Below are positions 34,305 to 46,328 of a stretch of DNA of 64,000 nucleotides, piece by piece. Where the stretch lies: assembly GCA_025201345.1 (NCBI GenBank), contig JAIXMG010000006.1, positions 434,001 through 498,000 on the forward strand. The letters are read 5' to 3'. The DNA comes from Thamnidium elegans. Taxonomy: Eukaryota > Mucoromycota > Mucoromycetes > Mucorales > Mucoraceae. A model generated the notes under the pieces. It did not search any database. It saw nothing but the letters and a program-made list of their open reading frames with translations, and was not told the DNA's origin. The position numbers and the translations under genes were made by a program. Position 1 is the first letter of the stretch. Every line of letters starts with the position of its first letter.

Positions 34305-37300
34305 TTAAGCTTTTGCGTGTCTTGCATCAGGTTTACCTCTTGGACCTTTAGTTCTATATTGGCCCGACACATCTGTAATAGGTTGTGTTCGGTTAGGATC
34401 TTTTAAATAATTCAAGCCTTCAGTTCTTTTATGATTGATATCCTTCATGATACGAGAAACGACTGATTCCCAACGTAAGCGAGAGTAACTGACTGCATGA
34501 TTAAACTCATCGTCTGTATTTTCACTCCAGATACCAGGCACATGGTTTGGTAAAAGACGTATCAGAGCGCCAGTAGGGATCGAAAGCAATCCGATCGAAA
34601 CAGTATAAACCCACTGCTCTAACGTTAAAGGCACAGTCTTAAACGCCAAACCACCATATTGAATAATCAAGACTTGACCAGCAACGACAAAAGCTTGAAT
34701 AACCAAAAATAAACGATCGTGTGTAATACCGCGCAAGATATTAAGACGGTTATCAATACGACGACAATTCAATTCATTAAATACTTGTAAAAACACAAAC
34801 ACGTTAAATACAATTGTACGTAACGTCTTGGCATCTTCACTCGAGCTAGAGAGTCCAAATAATGCTGCTCCGTGATACATCAGTAACAAATTAATGGCGA
34901 TTTGAAAAAAAGCTTGACCGACAATCATACGACTCATTTGCCAGTTAATTAAACTAGCGTCCTTGCGAAGTGGTTTTCTGTTGACGAGTTCGTCCGTTAA
35001 GGGTTCGGTCGCCAGAGCCAGAGCGGCAAAGGTATCCATAATCATATTGACCCAAAGTAATTGAACAGCGCTCAAGATACTTTCGGACGTATCTGATAAA
35101 ATAGCACTGACAAATGATAGCACCACAGCAGCAATATTAACAGTCAACTGGAAAGTTAAAAACTTTTTAACACCGTCGTTAACAGCTCTACCCCATTTCA
35201 GCGCTTGGAGGATAGAATTGAAATTATCGTCCATCAAAATAATGTCTGAGGCTTCTTTGGCTACTTCGGTGCCTGCGATACCCATAGCAAAACCTACATT
35301 GGCAAGTTTAAGCGCAGGCCCGTCGTTGGTTCCGTCACCGGTCATGGCAACTACCTCGTTACGTTCTTGAAGTAAAGAAACAACAAGGGTCTTATCAATA
35401 GGCGAAGAGCGTGCTAATACTTGAAGACGAGGAACTGTGTTATACTGCTCGCCGGGACTAAGTGCTCGAAATTCAGGACCGGTCATTGCAACACCACCAG
35501 AAGTTAAGATACCACATTCTTTAGCAATAGCTTTTGCTGTTTCAAGATTATCACCAGTGATCTAAAATGTTTTTTATAAAATGAATATCTTTTTTTTTTT
35601 AAAAAAAAAAAAAGTATATATATTACCATGCGAACAACAACACCAGCACGTCTAAATTCTTGAATGGATTCAATTACGCCTTCACGAAGTCGATCTTGAA
35701 TACCAATAATTCCGATAAGAACAAGGTCTGCTACTGGCGGATCTTCAGCATGAAATTCTACAGAAAAAAAGTAAATATTTATATTTATATTACAAAATAA
35801 CAAATAATGCTTTTTACCTTGAAAGGCAATTGCATCGACATCGCGGTACGCCAAAGCAAGCGTTCTTAATGATCGACCCGCATAAGAACTGATCAACATC
35901 TCTTGATTAACGCGAGCGTACCCATTTAAAGGCTTAACGCGTCCACTAGCATCTAAATAGTACGTACAAGACTGTAAAATATTTTCAGGCGCACCTTTAG
36001 AATACACACGATACTGAGAAGCATCTTCAGATACAACGTTACTTTCATTCAATTCAATCACTGTCGTCATACTTTTGACTGTAGAGTTAAAAGGATACAC
36101 ATTAACACAACGAGAAGAGGTTCGCTTTTCTTGATAGGAATGACCCAGCTTCTCGACAAATCCAAGCAATGCACATTCTGTAGTAGATCCAATAAGTTTC
36201 ACTTGGCCATCTGCATCTTTACCTTTAAATGCAGTAGAGTTCACAGACATGTTTTCAATGGCTAAATTGAGAGCGGTGGAGTTGACTTGTGCATAGTTGT
36301 TCTTGAGGTTGTTGTTGAGGGTTATCTTTTTATCAGCGATACTGGCGCTTACAACAGTCATTTTGTTCTCGGTAAGTGTACCTGTCTTGTCTGAACAAAC
36401 AGTAGTAGCATTACCCATTGTTTCACTAATTTTAAAAGGGGTATATTAGCATATTTTTTGTTTTTTTTTAGGAGGGAGGACTTACCATGCAGAAAGATGT
36501 CTAACTAAATTATTATCTTTTAACATTTCAGTTGTAGCAAAAGCAAGTGCAAGCGTTACAGCCATAGGAAGACCTTCCGGTACCTATAAAATAAAATACC
36601 CCCCTTTTAGTAACCAAGGTTTTCTTTTTTCTGACAAAAAAAATGGCATGTCTACTTACAGCAACTACAATAATTGTAATGGCTTGAATAACCATAGCAA
36701 TCAATTGTGTATACAGTTCATTAGTTGGTAACCATTGTTGATTTACGTAACTTTTAATAACCATCTTTAACAATAAAACTCTACAAAAAAAAAAAAAATT
36801 CACTTTAGTAAAAAAAAAAAAAAAAATCACAATTTTGTTTTCTTGTAAAAACCTACACGAGCATTAATCCTGCGGCAATAAAGCCGAATTTTGCAATCTG
36901 ATCTGCTAATACATTCAATTTAAATTGTAATGGTGTAATTTCTTCTTTTGAATTACGCATTAACTGTATCAAATAACTTTAGTACATGCAAACAATGTTT
37001 TTTTTTAATATACTTACGGTGGTTGCTCTTCCGTAATGTGAGTTGACACCAACTGCAACTACAACCACCTGACACATTCACAATGTTTTTTTAGTTTCCA
37101 AGATACATACACACATATATATTGGGGCGGTTTACCTTTGCTACACCCTGAGTAATCTTTGATCCACTTATAATAATACAATCACCCTTAGAGTCAATAT
37201 CCTTTTTAGCGCTTTTTGATTCTCCTGTGGCCGCAGATTCATCACACCGTAAATTATGGCTAAAAAAGGTAAAAAATAAAAAATAAGGTTTTTGTGTTCG

Positions 37301-38256
37301 ACAAAAATAAATAAATAAAAACAAACAAAATTTTACCCTTCAATAAACAAACAATCTACATTCAAGACTTCTCCTGGTTCAATAAACATAATGTCACCTA
37401 CAACGATATCTTGAATATGAATTTGTTGAGACAAACCTCCACGTAAGACCTATTACAAGTTAGAAACAAGAAAAAAAGTATATATATATAAAAAAAAGAA
37501 TTACTTTGACTGGTCTATCTTCTTTTTTCGCGTTTAATTTTTGAAATTGTTTTTCTTTTTCGAAATCGTTTATAGCATCTACATAAAAAAAATCAGTGTA
37601 CTGTCAAAAAGAAGAATAGACTCGTTTTTAAAAATTACTTGTAATAACTACTACGGCAACTGCTACAAGGATTGCAACGCCATCCACCCTATAAAAAAAA
37701 ATTAAAATTAAGATGACTTATAGTTTTGATAAAAATTCGTAACATACCAACCAACTTTTGGTTCATCAATAGGTCTATTAGCAGACTCATCTTCCCAAAT
37801 GCCAACCACCAAAGAAATGACAGCTGCAACCGTCAACATGACTACACACAATTCCAACAAAAATTAATATCAATTCCATCTTACAGATTCATTTTTTAAA
37901 AACCTACTAAGTGTTTGATCATTATAAGCAACCCAAAGCAATTGCAAAAAAGTTTTTGCAGGAGCTTCTGGAACCTCGTTTTTACCAAACATAGATTTCC
38001 GATCTACAAAAAGGTGAGGAGCATATTGTTCCTTTTGTGAAACAACTCCATAGGATACGTCGAATGATTCATCAGGTAAAAGGCCTGTAGCTGCATTGAC
38101 CTTGAGTAATTGACATACGCCTGCAGTGCCTCCTAATCGAGACAATAAGCCGGGCTTTTCAATCAGTCGTACGAGTTGTTCAGTTGTTATATCAAAATTG
38201 TCTTGATGAAGTAATGGTGACCTTGAATCATGGCTATCTGGCATTTGTGGAGGCAT
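34305..38256 (-). CDS. PMC1: Pmc1/PMCA-type Ca2+-transporting P-type ATPase (P2B)
   Basis: Pumps Ca2+ out of the cytosol, in fungi usually into the vacuole. Thirteen minus-strand exons: 37908-38256, 37748-37841, 37639-37688, 37505-37578, 37337-37449, 37136-37259, 37018-37068, 36857-36963, 36660-36780, 36486-36583, 35818-36425, 35627-35757, 34305-35561; 1,058 aa, phases consistent. Motifs in order: actuator [10 protein letters not shown]; membrane Ca2+ site [20 protein letters not shown]; phosphorylation loop [16 protein letters not shown]; hinge [19 protein letters not shown]; nucleotide/Mg2+ motif [40 protein letters not shown] in the C-terminal transmembrane bundle. The N-terminal 40 residues are short and the C-terminal tail is only about 80 aa, so the calmodulin-binding tail of animal PMCA is not evident, as in yeast Pmc1. 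Confidence 0.96.
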
Positions 38257-40099
38257 ATTTTTTTTTAAAGCTGTATATAAAAGCTTCGCTGTGTATATGT
38301 GCTACAGTATATATACGAAAGTAAAAAATAAAAAAAATTAAGAAAGAAAAAGAGAAGAAGGGAGAAGGTTTTTTTTAATCTATACAATTACAAGAAAAAA
38401 CCTTGTTATTTATAATCATATATTAGGGTACTATTTCTTCTTTTTTTTTTTTTTTTTTTTTTTTTCTGACGTTCTTTATTATTTACAAATTAACATAACC
38501 AAAATAGATGAGTGCCCCCCCCCCCCATAATAATCGATACTATAAAAAAAATAAAAAATATGCTAGATAAATTTCGCCACTTCCGTTTCATAATCTTTAT
38601 AAGTTTTGATGTACTACAAAGGTTTACTTTTTTCAACCCCTGAACTTACTGACACTCAACTATTTTCTGTGGCTTGTACTACAACTAACTCAATTCTATT
38701 AAAAATCATTTTTGTATAATTATTCAATATAGTCATATTAAAAAGAGATAGGAAAAGGGAGTATAGTGGGCGTAAATATTACCCTAAAATATAAAAAGTG
38801 AACACAAAACTAACGCATAGAATGTTCCATTACATTTAGATTAAACATGTACACTAAAAATAATTTACAGGAACAATTATAATGGGCTGTGGATTGTTGC
38901 TTTTTGTTCATTATCCGAATATCCGAAACGATGGTATGTCATCACTCAAAGTCATTTTCGTTTTGATAGATCAAGCATTGACTCAAAAATAATAACAATA
39001 AAAAAACCTTTTTTTTTTTTTTTTTTTAGCGTTTCATAACGCTTTATTCTTTTTGTGGGTATGTTTATCTTGTTACATGTGTTGTAACAGATCAGATTAT
39101 CCTTTTAGTAAGTAGTATACCTCTTTTACCAGTGTACTTTACAGAGGTTATAAAACGCAATTGGCTTTCAAAAAAGTGCACCTTGACCTCTTCTGGTTTT
39201 TTAATCTTTGAAAATTAAAAGGCGGGGATGAATGAGGGAGAAATACCGAAATTCATGGTTCCTAACGTGCTAACAAATGTTTCACTGTTGTCCTGATTTT
39301 TTAAGGTTTTTTTTTATCAAAAAGGTCTTTCGGTGCGTTACTTTGCGAAAACGCTTAATATGTATATAAAAGTAACTTTAGCGTATATCCCCCCCCCTTT
39401 TTTTTTGCTACTGTTCCCAATGCTCTCTCTCTCTCTAACTGCAATTCCATCGATTTTCTTTTTTAAAACTATTTCCGGTACAAAAAGATAAGGTCATTAT
39501 TGTTTTTGAGAAATACAACAGCGGTTAGAATCTTTTTTAAAAACTTGTGGTACACAAAACATGCAGTTAATAATATCGTAACATGTTACAACGTAAAAAA
39601 AAAAATAAGGCGGAGGCATTTTTTTTTTTTTTTTTTTTTTTGTCACAAACTTGATATATCAAATAATACGCTTATGCCGCGTTTCGTTTGTTTACAATGC
39701 ATAGTCTGGTTCGTTAATAATAATAATAAACAATAACATGATAACAATGCAGTACAAGAGATTAAATCCCAATAGACAGTTTTTAATACGTAAAACGTTT
39801 ACAAACTCGGTTCCTCTTATTTTGAGCCTGTGTACGTAAAAACGCATACTCCTTTTGCATGCACTTACTATTTAGACTTCAGATACTATAAAATCTGCAT
39901 GAAACATAAAAAAAAAGCTTATAACGTATTATTCATGCTAAACACTTTGTCCTGATTAATACATGTTCCCTGACAGGGATTCCAATACACACACACACAC
40001 ACACACACACACATATTTTTTTAAAAAAAGAAACGAAACCCCTTTTTATTTGATATATTGAGATGAATGTATAATAATTTATTCAGATGAAAAAAAAAA
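38257..40099. other. Intergenic region between PMC1 and RPL5
   Basis: About 1.84 kb with no supportable gene. It holds long T- and C-homopolymers (T-run at about 38443-38465, C-run near 38515-38525) and a (CA)n microsatellite at about 39988-40013. The 78-codon open frame at 39500-39736 is homopolymer-driven and is not called. Confidence 0.55.
39988..40013. repeat. (CA)n microsatellite
   Basis: About 13 perfect CA units just downstream of the RPL5 stop, on the 3' flank. Confidence 0.9.
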
Positions 40100-41237
40100 T
40101 TAAGCTCTAGAAGCTTCGAAAATGGCCTTGGCATCGTTAATCTTAGCAAGTCTTTGCTTCTTGTTAAGAGCGATGAGACGACGGTAAGGCTTAGCGGGCT
40201 TACCCTTCTTCTCGGCGAGCTTGGCGGAGGGATCAGCACGGATAGCTTCGTGAGCTTCAGTGTACATATCCTCAACCTTGTCAGAGGTGATACCGTTCTT
40301 GATGAAGGTAGCGAATTGCTTCTTATAACGTTCCTCATCTTCTTCTTCGAGGTATTCCATATATTCAGCAACGTGAACACCGTAGATGTAGTTACGGAGA
40401 AGCTCATCATCGTTGGTCTTGGTCTCCAAATCGAAACCGGGGAAACGGTTACCGTTGTGGGGAACAAAGATACCACCGTCGGAGGCACCCTTCATGGCAC
40501 CAAAGACACGGGCACCAGTAGAAGTACGGGCAAGGCCGACATCGAGGAAAGCCTTGAAAGGACGGGGAGCATCCTCAGCAGCTTCGATCAATTGAACGGT
40601 ACCATCGGGCTCAGCGAAACCTTCGTACTTGTCAGCAAGACCGAGCTTGGCAAGAGTACGACGAGAGAGGAGGAGACCGGTAGCATAGGCAGAGGCCCAG
40701 TTGGTCAAACCACCCTTAACACCGTAACGGGGAAGTTCATGAGCATAGGCGGCAGAGAGAACGAAATCACCTTGGAGCTTAGCGTAGATAATTTGACAGA
40801 TAACATCCTTGTTGGTGAAACGGACAACAAGTCTGTACTTGGGAGAGTTGTACTTGTTCTTGGCTTGAACGACAAGTCTCTTACGAGCATAGTAATCGGT
40901 CTTACCCTCTAATAAAAAATTAATATACTAATTCTAGTCTGATTTCCCCTGTTTTTTTTTTACCTCTTCTTCTACGATACTTGACTTGGTATCTCTTGAA
41001 GTAGGCCTTGTTCTTTTGTTGTTTGACGAAAGGCTAAATTGTAACAAAGAATTAAAAATATTGTTTTTCGACATGGTCATTGGAATTTTTTAGATTGTCG
41101 ATATGAAGCTTTCAAAAAAAAAAAAAAAATGGGGATTTTTTTTTCAATCATCCATCCGTTTTAAAATATCTACATCCATCTAAATCTAAATAATCCATGG
41201 TTCCATCCGCTAACGGTATAGTGTATACACATACCAT
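40100..41237 (-). CDS. RPL5: 60S ribosomal protein L5 (uL18)
   Basis: Binds 5S rRNA in the central protuberance of the 60S subunit. Minus-strand exons: 41235-41237, 40964-41033, 40100-40908; 293 aa, matching the family (about 297). The first exon is just the ATG; the intron follows at once (GTATGT). The protein starts [20 protein letters not shown] with [20 protein letters not shown] next, the 5S-binding N terminus. Further conserved blocks are [40 protein letters not shown] and [18 protein letters not shown]. The C terminus is basic ([20 protein letters not shown]). Codon use is strongly biased, as for eIF3d. The stretch antisense to exon 3 stays open over 250 codons because of this bias and is not a gene. 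Confidence 0.98.
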
Positions 41238-41425
41238 CTTTATTACTCAATCAAAAAGGAAAGATTACTATGTCGCGCCCTGTTTGTAACTAGATAACTC
41301 TCTTTCTGCCGCCCCCCCCCCCTTTTTTCCAGCGGAACACGAATTATTTCACCTTTTTTTTTTAAAAAAAAAAGGGGTACACATGCAGGTACAATTAATC
41401 GATTGGCTTTAGAAAGAAAAAAGGT

Positions 41426-41860
41426 TTATTGTTCTACTGATTTAAATTTACGGTTATAACGCATAGAAAAACTACCATCAACAACAGTCGAATAAAATCC
41501 GTATTTTTCGTAAATAACGCTAGCCTCACCCACGGCAATTAAAATAACATCTGCATCCTTTGATCCTTTGGTATCGACAAAGGTGACCAGAGCTTTCATA
41601 ATAAGATGACTGAGACCTTTCTTTTGATGCAGAGGTAAAACCGCCACATCAACTAGCGTAAGAAAACAGCCTTCGTCGCCAATAATTCTTCCCATGCCCA
41701 CTATACTTTGGTCTGTCGTGTCTACAATAGATACACCGTAGATAGAATTACCTAAACCCTTTTCGGCGGAGGCAAGGCTTCTTGGTGTAAGACCAACTTT
41801 TACGCGGATATCACAGTAGACTTGAGCCGGTGGGACTTGTTCAACAAGAATATAGGTCAT
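41426..41860 (-). CDS. GNAT-family N-acetyltransferase
   Basis: Single-exon, 144 aa. The fold of the GCN5-related acetyltransferases is visible: N-terminal strand and helix (VKVGLTPRSLASAEKGLG), strand pair (GVSIVDTTDQSIVGMGRII), motif A with LVDVAVLPLHQKKGLSHLIM. There the acetyl-CoA loop Q/RxxGxG/A appears as Q-K-K-G-L-S. Motif B is VGEASVIYEKYGFYSTVVDG. The pattern is like small bacterial-type GNATs and fungal homologues of unknown substrate. No intron, in contrast with most neighbours. It could be a horizontally acquired gene, but composition is not clearly different. Confidence 0.88.
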   Translation of the reverse strand: MTYILVEQVPPAQVYCDIRVKVGLTPRSLASAEKGLGNSIYGVSIVDTTDQSIVGMGRIIGDEGCFLTLVDVAVLPLHQKKGLSHLIMKALVTFVDTKGSKDADVILIAVGEASVIYEKYGFYSTVVDGSFSMRYNRKFKSVEQ

Positions 41861-43297
41861 GGGGGCAAAAGTGTATGTAATGTATTTTTATTTTTTTAGT
41901 TGTGGGTTCCCCTCTTTTTATATGTTTTTAGTCGTTTGGAATCATCATTCTGACTCATAGAAGATACTAGAATTATTTGAAATATAAAAGTATCATTGTA
42001 CTGGATAGGTATACTATTTGTTTTTTGGGAAAGAGATTTCTTTTATCGTGTATTGGTTTCGGTACACAAATCGATGTTCCTTAATTTTCTTGGCTTATAA
42101 ATGGTATACTTCATATATATAATATATATATAACAAGACATAGCATTGTAAAATAAAAAAAAATAAAAACTTGAAGCATGACAATTCTCGTAACACTTTT
42201 TTTTTTTTTTTTTTTTTTGGGATTTACATCCGGATTCCGTGGGCCCAGATATTGGGGAATTTCCCACAAGCTTTGATAACACTTGTTAATTCTTTTCGCA
42301 GAGCAAAAATATCTACAAGCCCAAATGATTAGAATATAAATGCGTGTGTAAAGAATGAAATACGTCAAAATAATAAACTGCCGTGTAATCAAAGGTGAGA
42401 ATATCAATATTTACTTCTTTAAAAAAAAAAAGAGAAATTCTACTTTTGGTAAATTAAAATGCTTGTAACAATTCAACAGATTTTGATTGTACCAATTAGC
42501 GAATAATTAAAAAATGTTGTGTCTCAAAAGTTTTGCAACGGAGCTAAAGTGTGATCGCGTTACTATGTTCAAATATGACTATTTAATGCATGTATAAGTG
42601 AATCTCGGACTACAGGTAGGAGATATGCCCCTCTATCTCTCTTGTTTAGATTTCTTAATTACTGCAATGTCTTGCATTTTACTATTGGATATAGAAAATG
42701 GTTCGGGGGAGAACTTGCAGAAGAAGAAAAAAAAACTGCACTTTTTTTTTTAGAGAGAGATTGAGGCTGGGCTGGATTATCTTTGTATGTGAAGAGTGGT
42801 CTAAAGCTAAAGAACATTCCTAACAAAAAAAAAAGTATAGTATAGTATTCTAATACTATCTGACATTTTGAATATTAGCTTGAATACATTGTATTTTATA
42901 AACAATTGCGAGAAATGGCTAAATTCACCACTTTTTTTTTTTTTTTTTTGAAAAATGTTATAAGGAACTTTTAAGCATTTCTTGGGAATTTATAGCTTGG
43001 ATAGTAATGGGGTGATAATTGAAAATAAACGCGCCTGCAAAAAATTTAAGAGCTACTACACATCTCCCTTTTTCCTCCTTTTTTTTTTCCATGCTCAATA
43101 AATATCCTCTCCTCCATGAAGTCTTTCTCGTACCTGATCAAAAACGGAGTTATAAACGATATTCGTCACGGTAACCTAAACATAAATCAGTTGTTCCCCG
43201 GGTCCGTTTAGAAAAAAAAAATTATATAAAAAATTACATTATTTTTTCATTTTTGCGTTTTTTTTTTCTTATTGTTAAAACATTCTTTTTTAAAAAA
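41861..43297. other. Intergenic region with a cluster of short palindromes
   Basis: About 1.4 kb without a supportable gene; open frames at 42043-42407 (-) are broken by A/T runs. At 42219-42270 a non-AT-rich island holds ATCCGGAT (42228-42235), TGGGCCCA (42240-42247) and GGGAATTTCCC (42255-42265, odd-centre palindrome) after a T-run, looking like the end of a transposon. The last 250 bases are T-rich promoter sequence. Confidence 0.45.
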
Positions 43298-45032
43298 ATG
43301 GTATCTCAATTATCTCAACCACCTAAGCGCTTAGATTTGAACAATATATCCTCCCTTCAAATACCTTCGGGCCCACCTTCGCCCACACTGTCAACCGCTT
43401 CCTTCTTGTCTTCTGTTTCTTGGATGGCAGAAAAGACTTCGAATGAGCTCATTCCAATGTTAAAAAATGCTTACAGTGCCTTAAAAGACAAGGAAAAAGG
43501 TGAGTTTTTTTTTAAATAAATTAAAAGTGCGGGAACAAAATTAGATGATTTTGCATGTGTGAAATATAATTTTTTTTTTTTTTATTCATGTGAAAATCAA
43601 CACTAATCAATAAATAATAGACTTGGTGCTAGCAGCTGAATTAGGCAAATCATTATTGGAACATAATCTTCGATTAAAGACTAGTTATGACGCACTACTT
43701 CACTCATCCACACCGCCCATCACACCTTCGTCATCCACTGTTCCTATTCAAGACGAAGAGGACTCGGGTATCGACTCAAGTGACGAAGAAAGTACGATGC
43801 GATTTGTGCCTTCTAGAGGTACTCGTGAAGCCATGATCGAAGTACTTGAACGCAAAAATACCGAATTAACCGGAAAACTCGAGATCGCCATGACCGAGCA
43901 AGACAGGATCGCCTTAACAAACAACAAAAAGACTCGTCAACTTGAAACCGAAATCAATTTACTAAAAGGGAACTTGGAGATTGCATCCGCCAAAATACAA
44001 GAATTACAGGATATGAATCAACGACAAAAGAAAGTCGAGCTTGCTCAAAAGACAACAAGTCAGCATGAAGATGAAGACTTGGTAGATGAATTATACACTG
44101 AAATAGATAAAGTACAACAAGAAAAAGATTTAGTAAATCAGTCCAAAATTGAATTAGAAACAAAGCTTGCTACAACCTTGAAAGATCTTGGCGAACTCAA
44201 GAAACAATTTGAAAAGTTTGAGTTCACGCAAGGCGATTTTGATGAACTTCAAGAAGCTTATGAGCGTCAGTTTAATCATATTGATGAATTGAATTCAAGT
44301 CTAGAAGAACATCGTACTATCCTTTCTAAGCTTAAAGAAAGAGGTGTTAGTATTCATTCTACTCGCTCTACACCGGCTCCAAGTTGTTATGGAGATAATG
44401 AAAATGTAACCCAAAATCAGTTTAGAAAGAATACACTTTTAGGTGAACTGGAGATGGAGTGGCTCAAATCAAACAAGACTAATTCGGTAGTGACTAATGC
44501 CGAATCCTCTTCATCGAATAAATCACATAATACTTTATCTACCTCATTTTTAACACAACAACACATGTTTCAACAACCTTTTTTGCGTGATCTTACCGAT
44601 TTTACTGAGAAATCCTTGGCTGTATTTTGTAATGCACCTTCTATTGGACTTGAGAGTGTCTTATCAAAGGCCACCGGTATTGATCAGCATCTTTTAGAGG
44701 ACGCACTCAACTTTATCAACGAAATAGAAACACAACATCATGAAGAAAAATGCCTAGCCATTTATAATAACATACCAGATGAAGATTATGATTTTGGTAT
44801 CTTTCACGACCAATACCCGTCATCTGACCTTTATCCCTGTCCGTTGAAACCTGAGCAAATGCAAATTCAAAGATTTATCCATGAACCCAATTCCTTTGTG
44901 GGACGTCTTCGTAATCATGTTCGAAAACTATTTAATCTTATTTGGAGATGGTGCAGATTCACCATGGTACTTACCACTGCTTTACTTATCAGCGCTTGGC
45001 AGGGTCCTGACGCTTTATTATTGACATATTGA
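43298..45032 (+). CDS. Coiled-coil protein with CC1-box (BICD/TRAK/Spindly-like dynein adaptor), C-terminal membrane segment
   Basis: Exons 43298-43499 and 43621-45032; 537 aa. Residues about 68-90 read DLVLAAELGKSLLEHNLRLK, which is the CC1 box (AAELG, LLExN) that activating dynein adaptors such as BICD2, BICDR1, TRAK and Spindly use to bind dynein light-intermediate chain. It is followed by a long coiled coil (about 130-280) with heptads such as LETEINLLKGNLEIASAKIQ. A second conserved-looking block is KSLAVFCNAPSIGLESVLSK (about 370). The C terminus carries a hydrophobic stretch, RFTMVLTTALLISAWQGPDA, ending four residues after LLLTY begins; it could be a tail anchor. Adaptor to a membrane cargo is therefore plausible. 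The family call rests on the CC1 pattern; the cargo is unknown. Confidence 0.75.
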
Positions 45033-45384
45033 TTATTACTACTTTAACTAAGAACAAAACAAAAACAAAACAAAATACTCCCTTTTTTTACACATATATC
45101 AAACAAAAACATTCATTATTATTATACACACTTACTTATTACTTATTATATTATTTACACTTTATTCCTTCTTTATCTCTTTATCTCTCTCTACTCCTCC
45201 CCTGTATACTCCCCCCTTTTTTACACACTTATATATCGTCACATTATATATATGCTTATTATATCCCCCCTCCCTTTTGCACTCTCTCCCTCCCCGGTTT
45301 TTACTGCATAAATACTCATTTTTTTTTCCTTGAAAAGAAAAGAAAAAAACTGTTTTATTATTATTGTTATTTATCCAAATACAG
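45033..45384. other. Convergent 3' intergenic region
   Basis: 352 bases, T/C- and A-rich, between two convergent genes. No gene is seen. Confidence 0.6.
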
Positions 45385-46155
45385 CTAAAATCGATTATCT
45401 ATGGCCCAAAATGGATTTTCAGCTGCCATTCTCATTTTAGTCATCATTCTCTTGAATTTTGTAAATTTCTTGTTTGGTTGTTGTTTATTTTTTTTCGCTT
45501 TTGTATCTTGAGTAACACAAGATGAGATTGAATCACCACTGGTACTTGTATTTGATAGGTAAGGGGCATTATACTCTGCTATTCGACAACTATTGCTACG
45601 TTGAACAATAGGAATAGTAGTCTCTAATTCTTCATCAAACGGCTTTTGCAGACTTTGTTGCTCTCTATAGAGCCTATAAATATTATTCTTTCGGTTACAG
45701 TCTGTAGAGGACGTAGTTGCTGTATAACAAAGATCTACCTCATCATCATCGTCGTTCATAGGCTCTTCATCGTCACTACTGTATCTTTCGCTACTGTGAT
45801 CTTCATCGCTATCGTTATGGAACTCAAACTGAGAAAGCGGACTGCAGTTTTTGATAGATCGGTTCATTCTTGTTGTAGATTCAACAATAGCACTGTGATA
45901 ATCTGTTTCAGATAACAATCTTGACGGTTTTGAGTTGGAGATCACTTTGTTTGCTTCTGAGCCCAGCAGACTTGTACCGTTCTCTGGTGATTCGTAATAG
46001 TGACTCGTAACGTACGAGACATCTTGAATCATTTGCATATACGTCTGGTGCATCCAGTCCTTGGAGCAAGGAGGTTGTTTCAACATTTTACTGCTTAATT
46101 TAGAGGTGATTGTACCTGGAGGGAAACGGATTGAAGGATGATTTGAGTAAGACAT
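45385..46155 (-). CDS. Hypothetical basic-tailed, acidic/Ser-rich protein
   Basis: Single exon, 256 aa, no domain recognised. It starts MSYSNHPSIRFPPGTI, has an acidic low-complexity middle (NDSDEDHSSERYSSDDEEPM and DDDDEVDLCY) and a Lys/Arg-rich C terminus (KKNKQQPNKKFTKFKRMMTK) ending in NPFWAIDNRF. Predicted to be largely disordered and probably nuclear or cytoplasmic. Balanced codon use and a clean ATG with no competing frame make it likely to be real. It lies between two co-directional or convergent genes, and 173 nt separate its start from the golgin stop. Confidence 0.65.
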   Translation of the reverse strand: MSYSNHPSIRFPPGTITSKLSSKMLKQPPCSKDWMHQTYMQMIQDVSYVTSHYYESPENGTSLLGSEANKVISNSKPSRLLSETDYHSAIVESTTRMNRSIKNCSPLSQFEFHNDSDEDHSSERYSSDDEEPMNDDDDEVDLCYTATTSSTDCNRKNNIYRLYREQQSLQKPFDEELETTIPIVQRSNSCRIAEYNAPYLSNTSTSGDSISSCVTQDTKAKKNKQQPNKKFTKFKRMMTKMRMAAENPFWAIDNRF

Positions 46156-46328
46156 GGCTTTTTTTTTTATAGTAATAAATTAAGAGAGAGAGAGAGAGAG
46201 AAAAAGTCTTATTGTTATTGTCCTTTTTTTTTTTTGCTTTTATTTTTATTTTTATTTTTATATTATATTTATATTTAAGGACATTTGTTTTTGTCACACA
46301 TCTATTATAAGTAGGTGTGTATTCTTAC

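Noticed and set aside
39500..39736. 78-codon ORF in the PMC1-RPL5 gap
   Set aside because: Contains Phe and Lys runs from homopolymers only.
40154..40912. 252-codon open frame antisense to RPL5
   Set aside because: It exactly shadows exon 3 of RPL5, whose biased codon use keeps the antisense frame open; no domain and no start context.
42043..42407. Two overlapping minus-strand ORFs
   Set aside because: They run through a T/A-homopolymer and a palindrome cluster; no protein-like composition.
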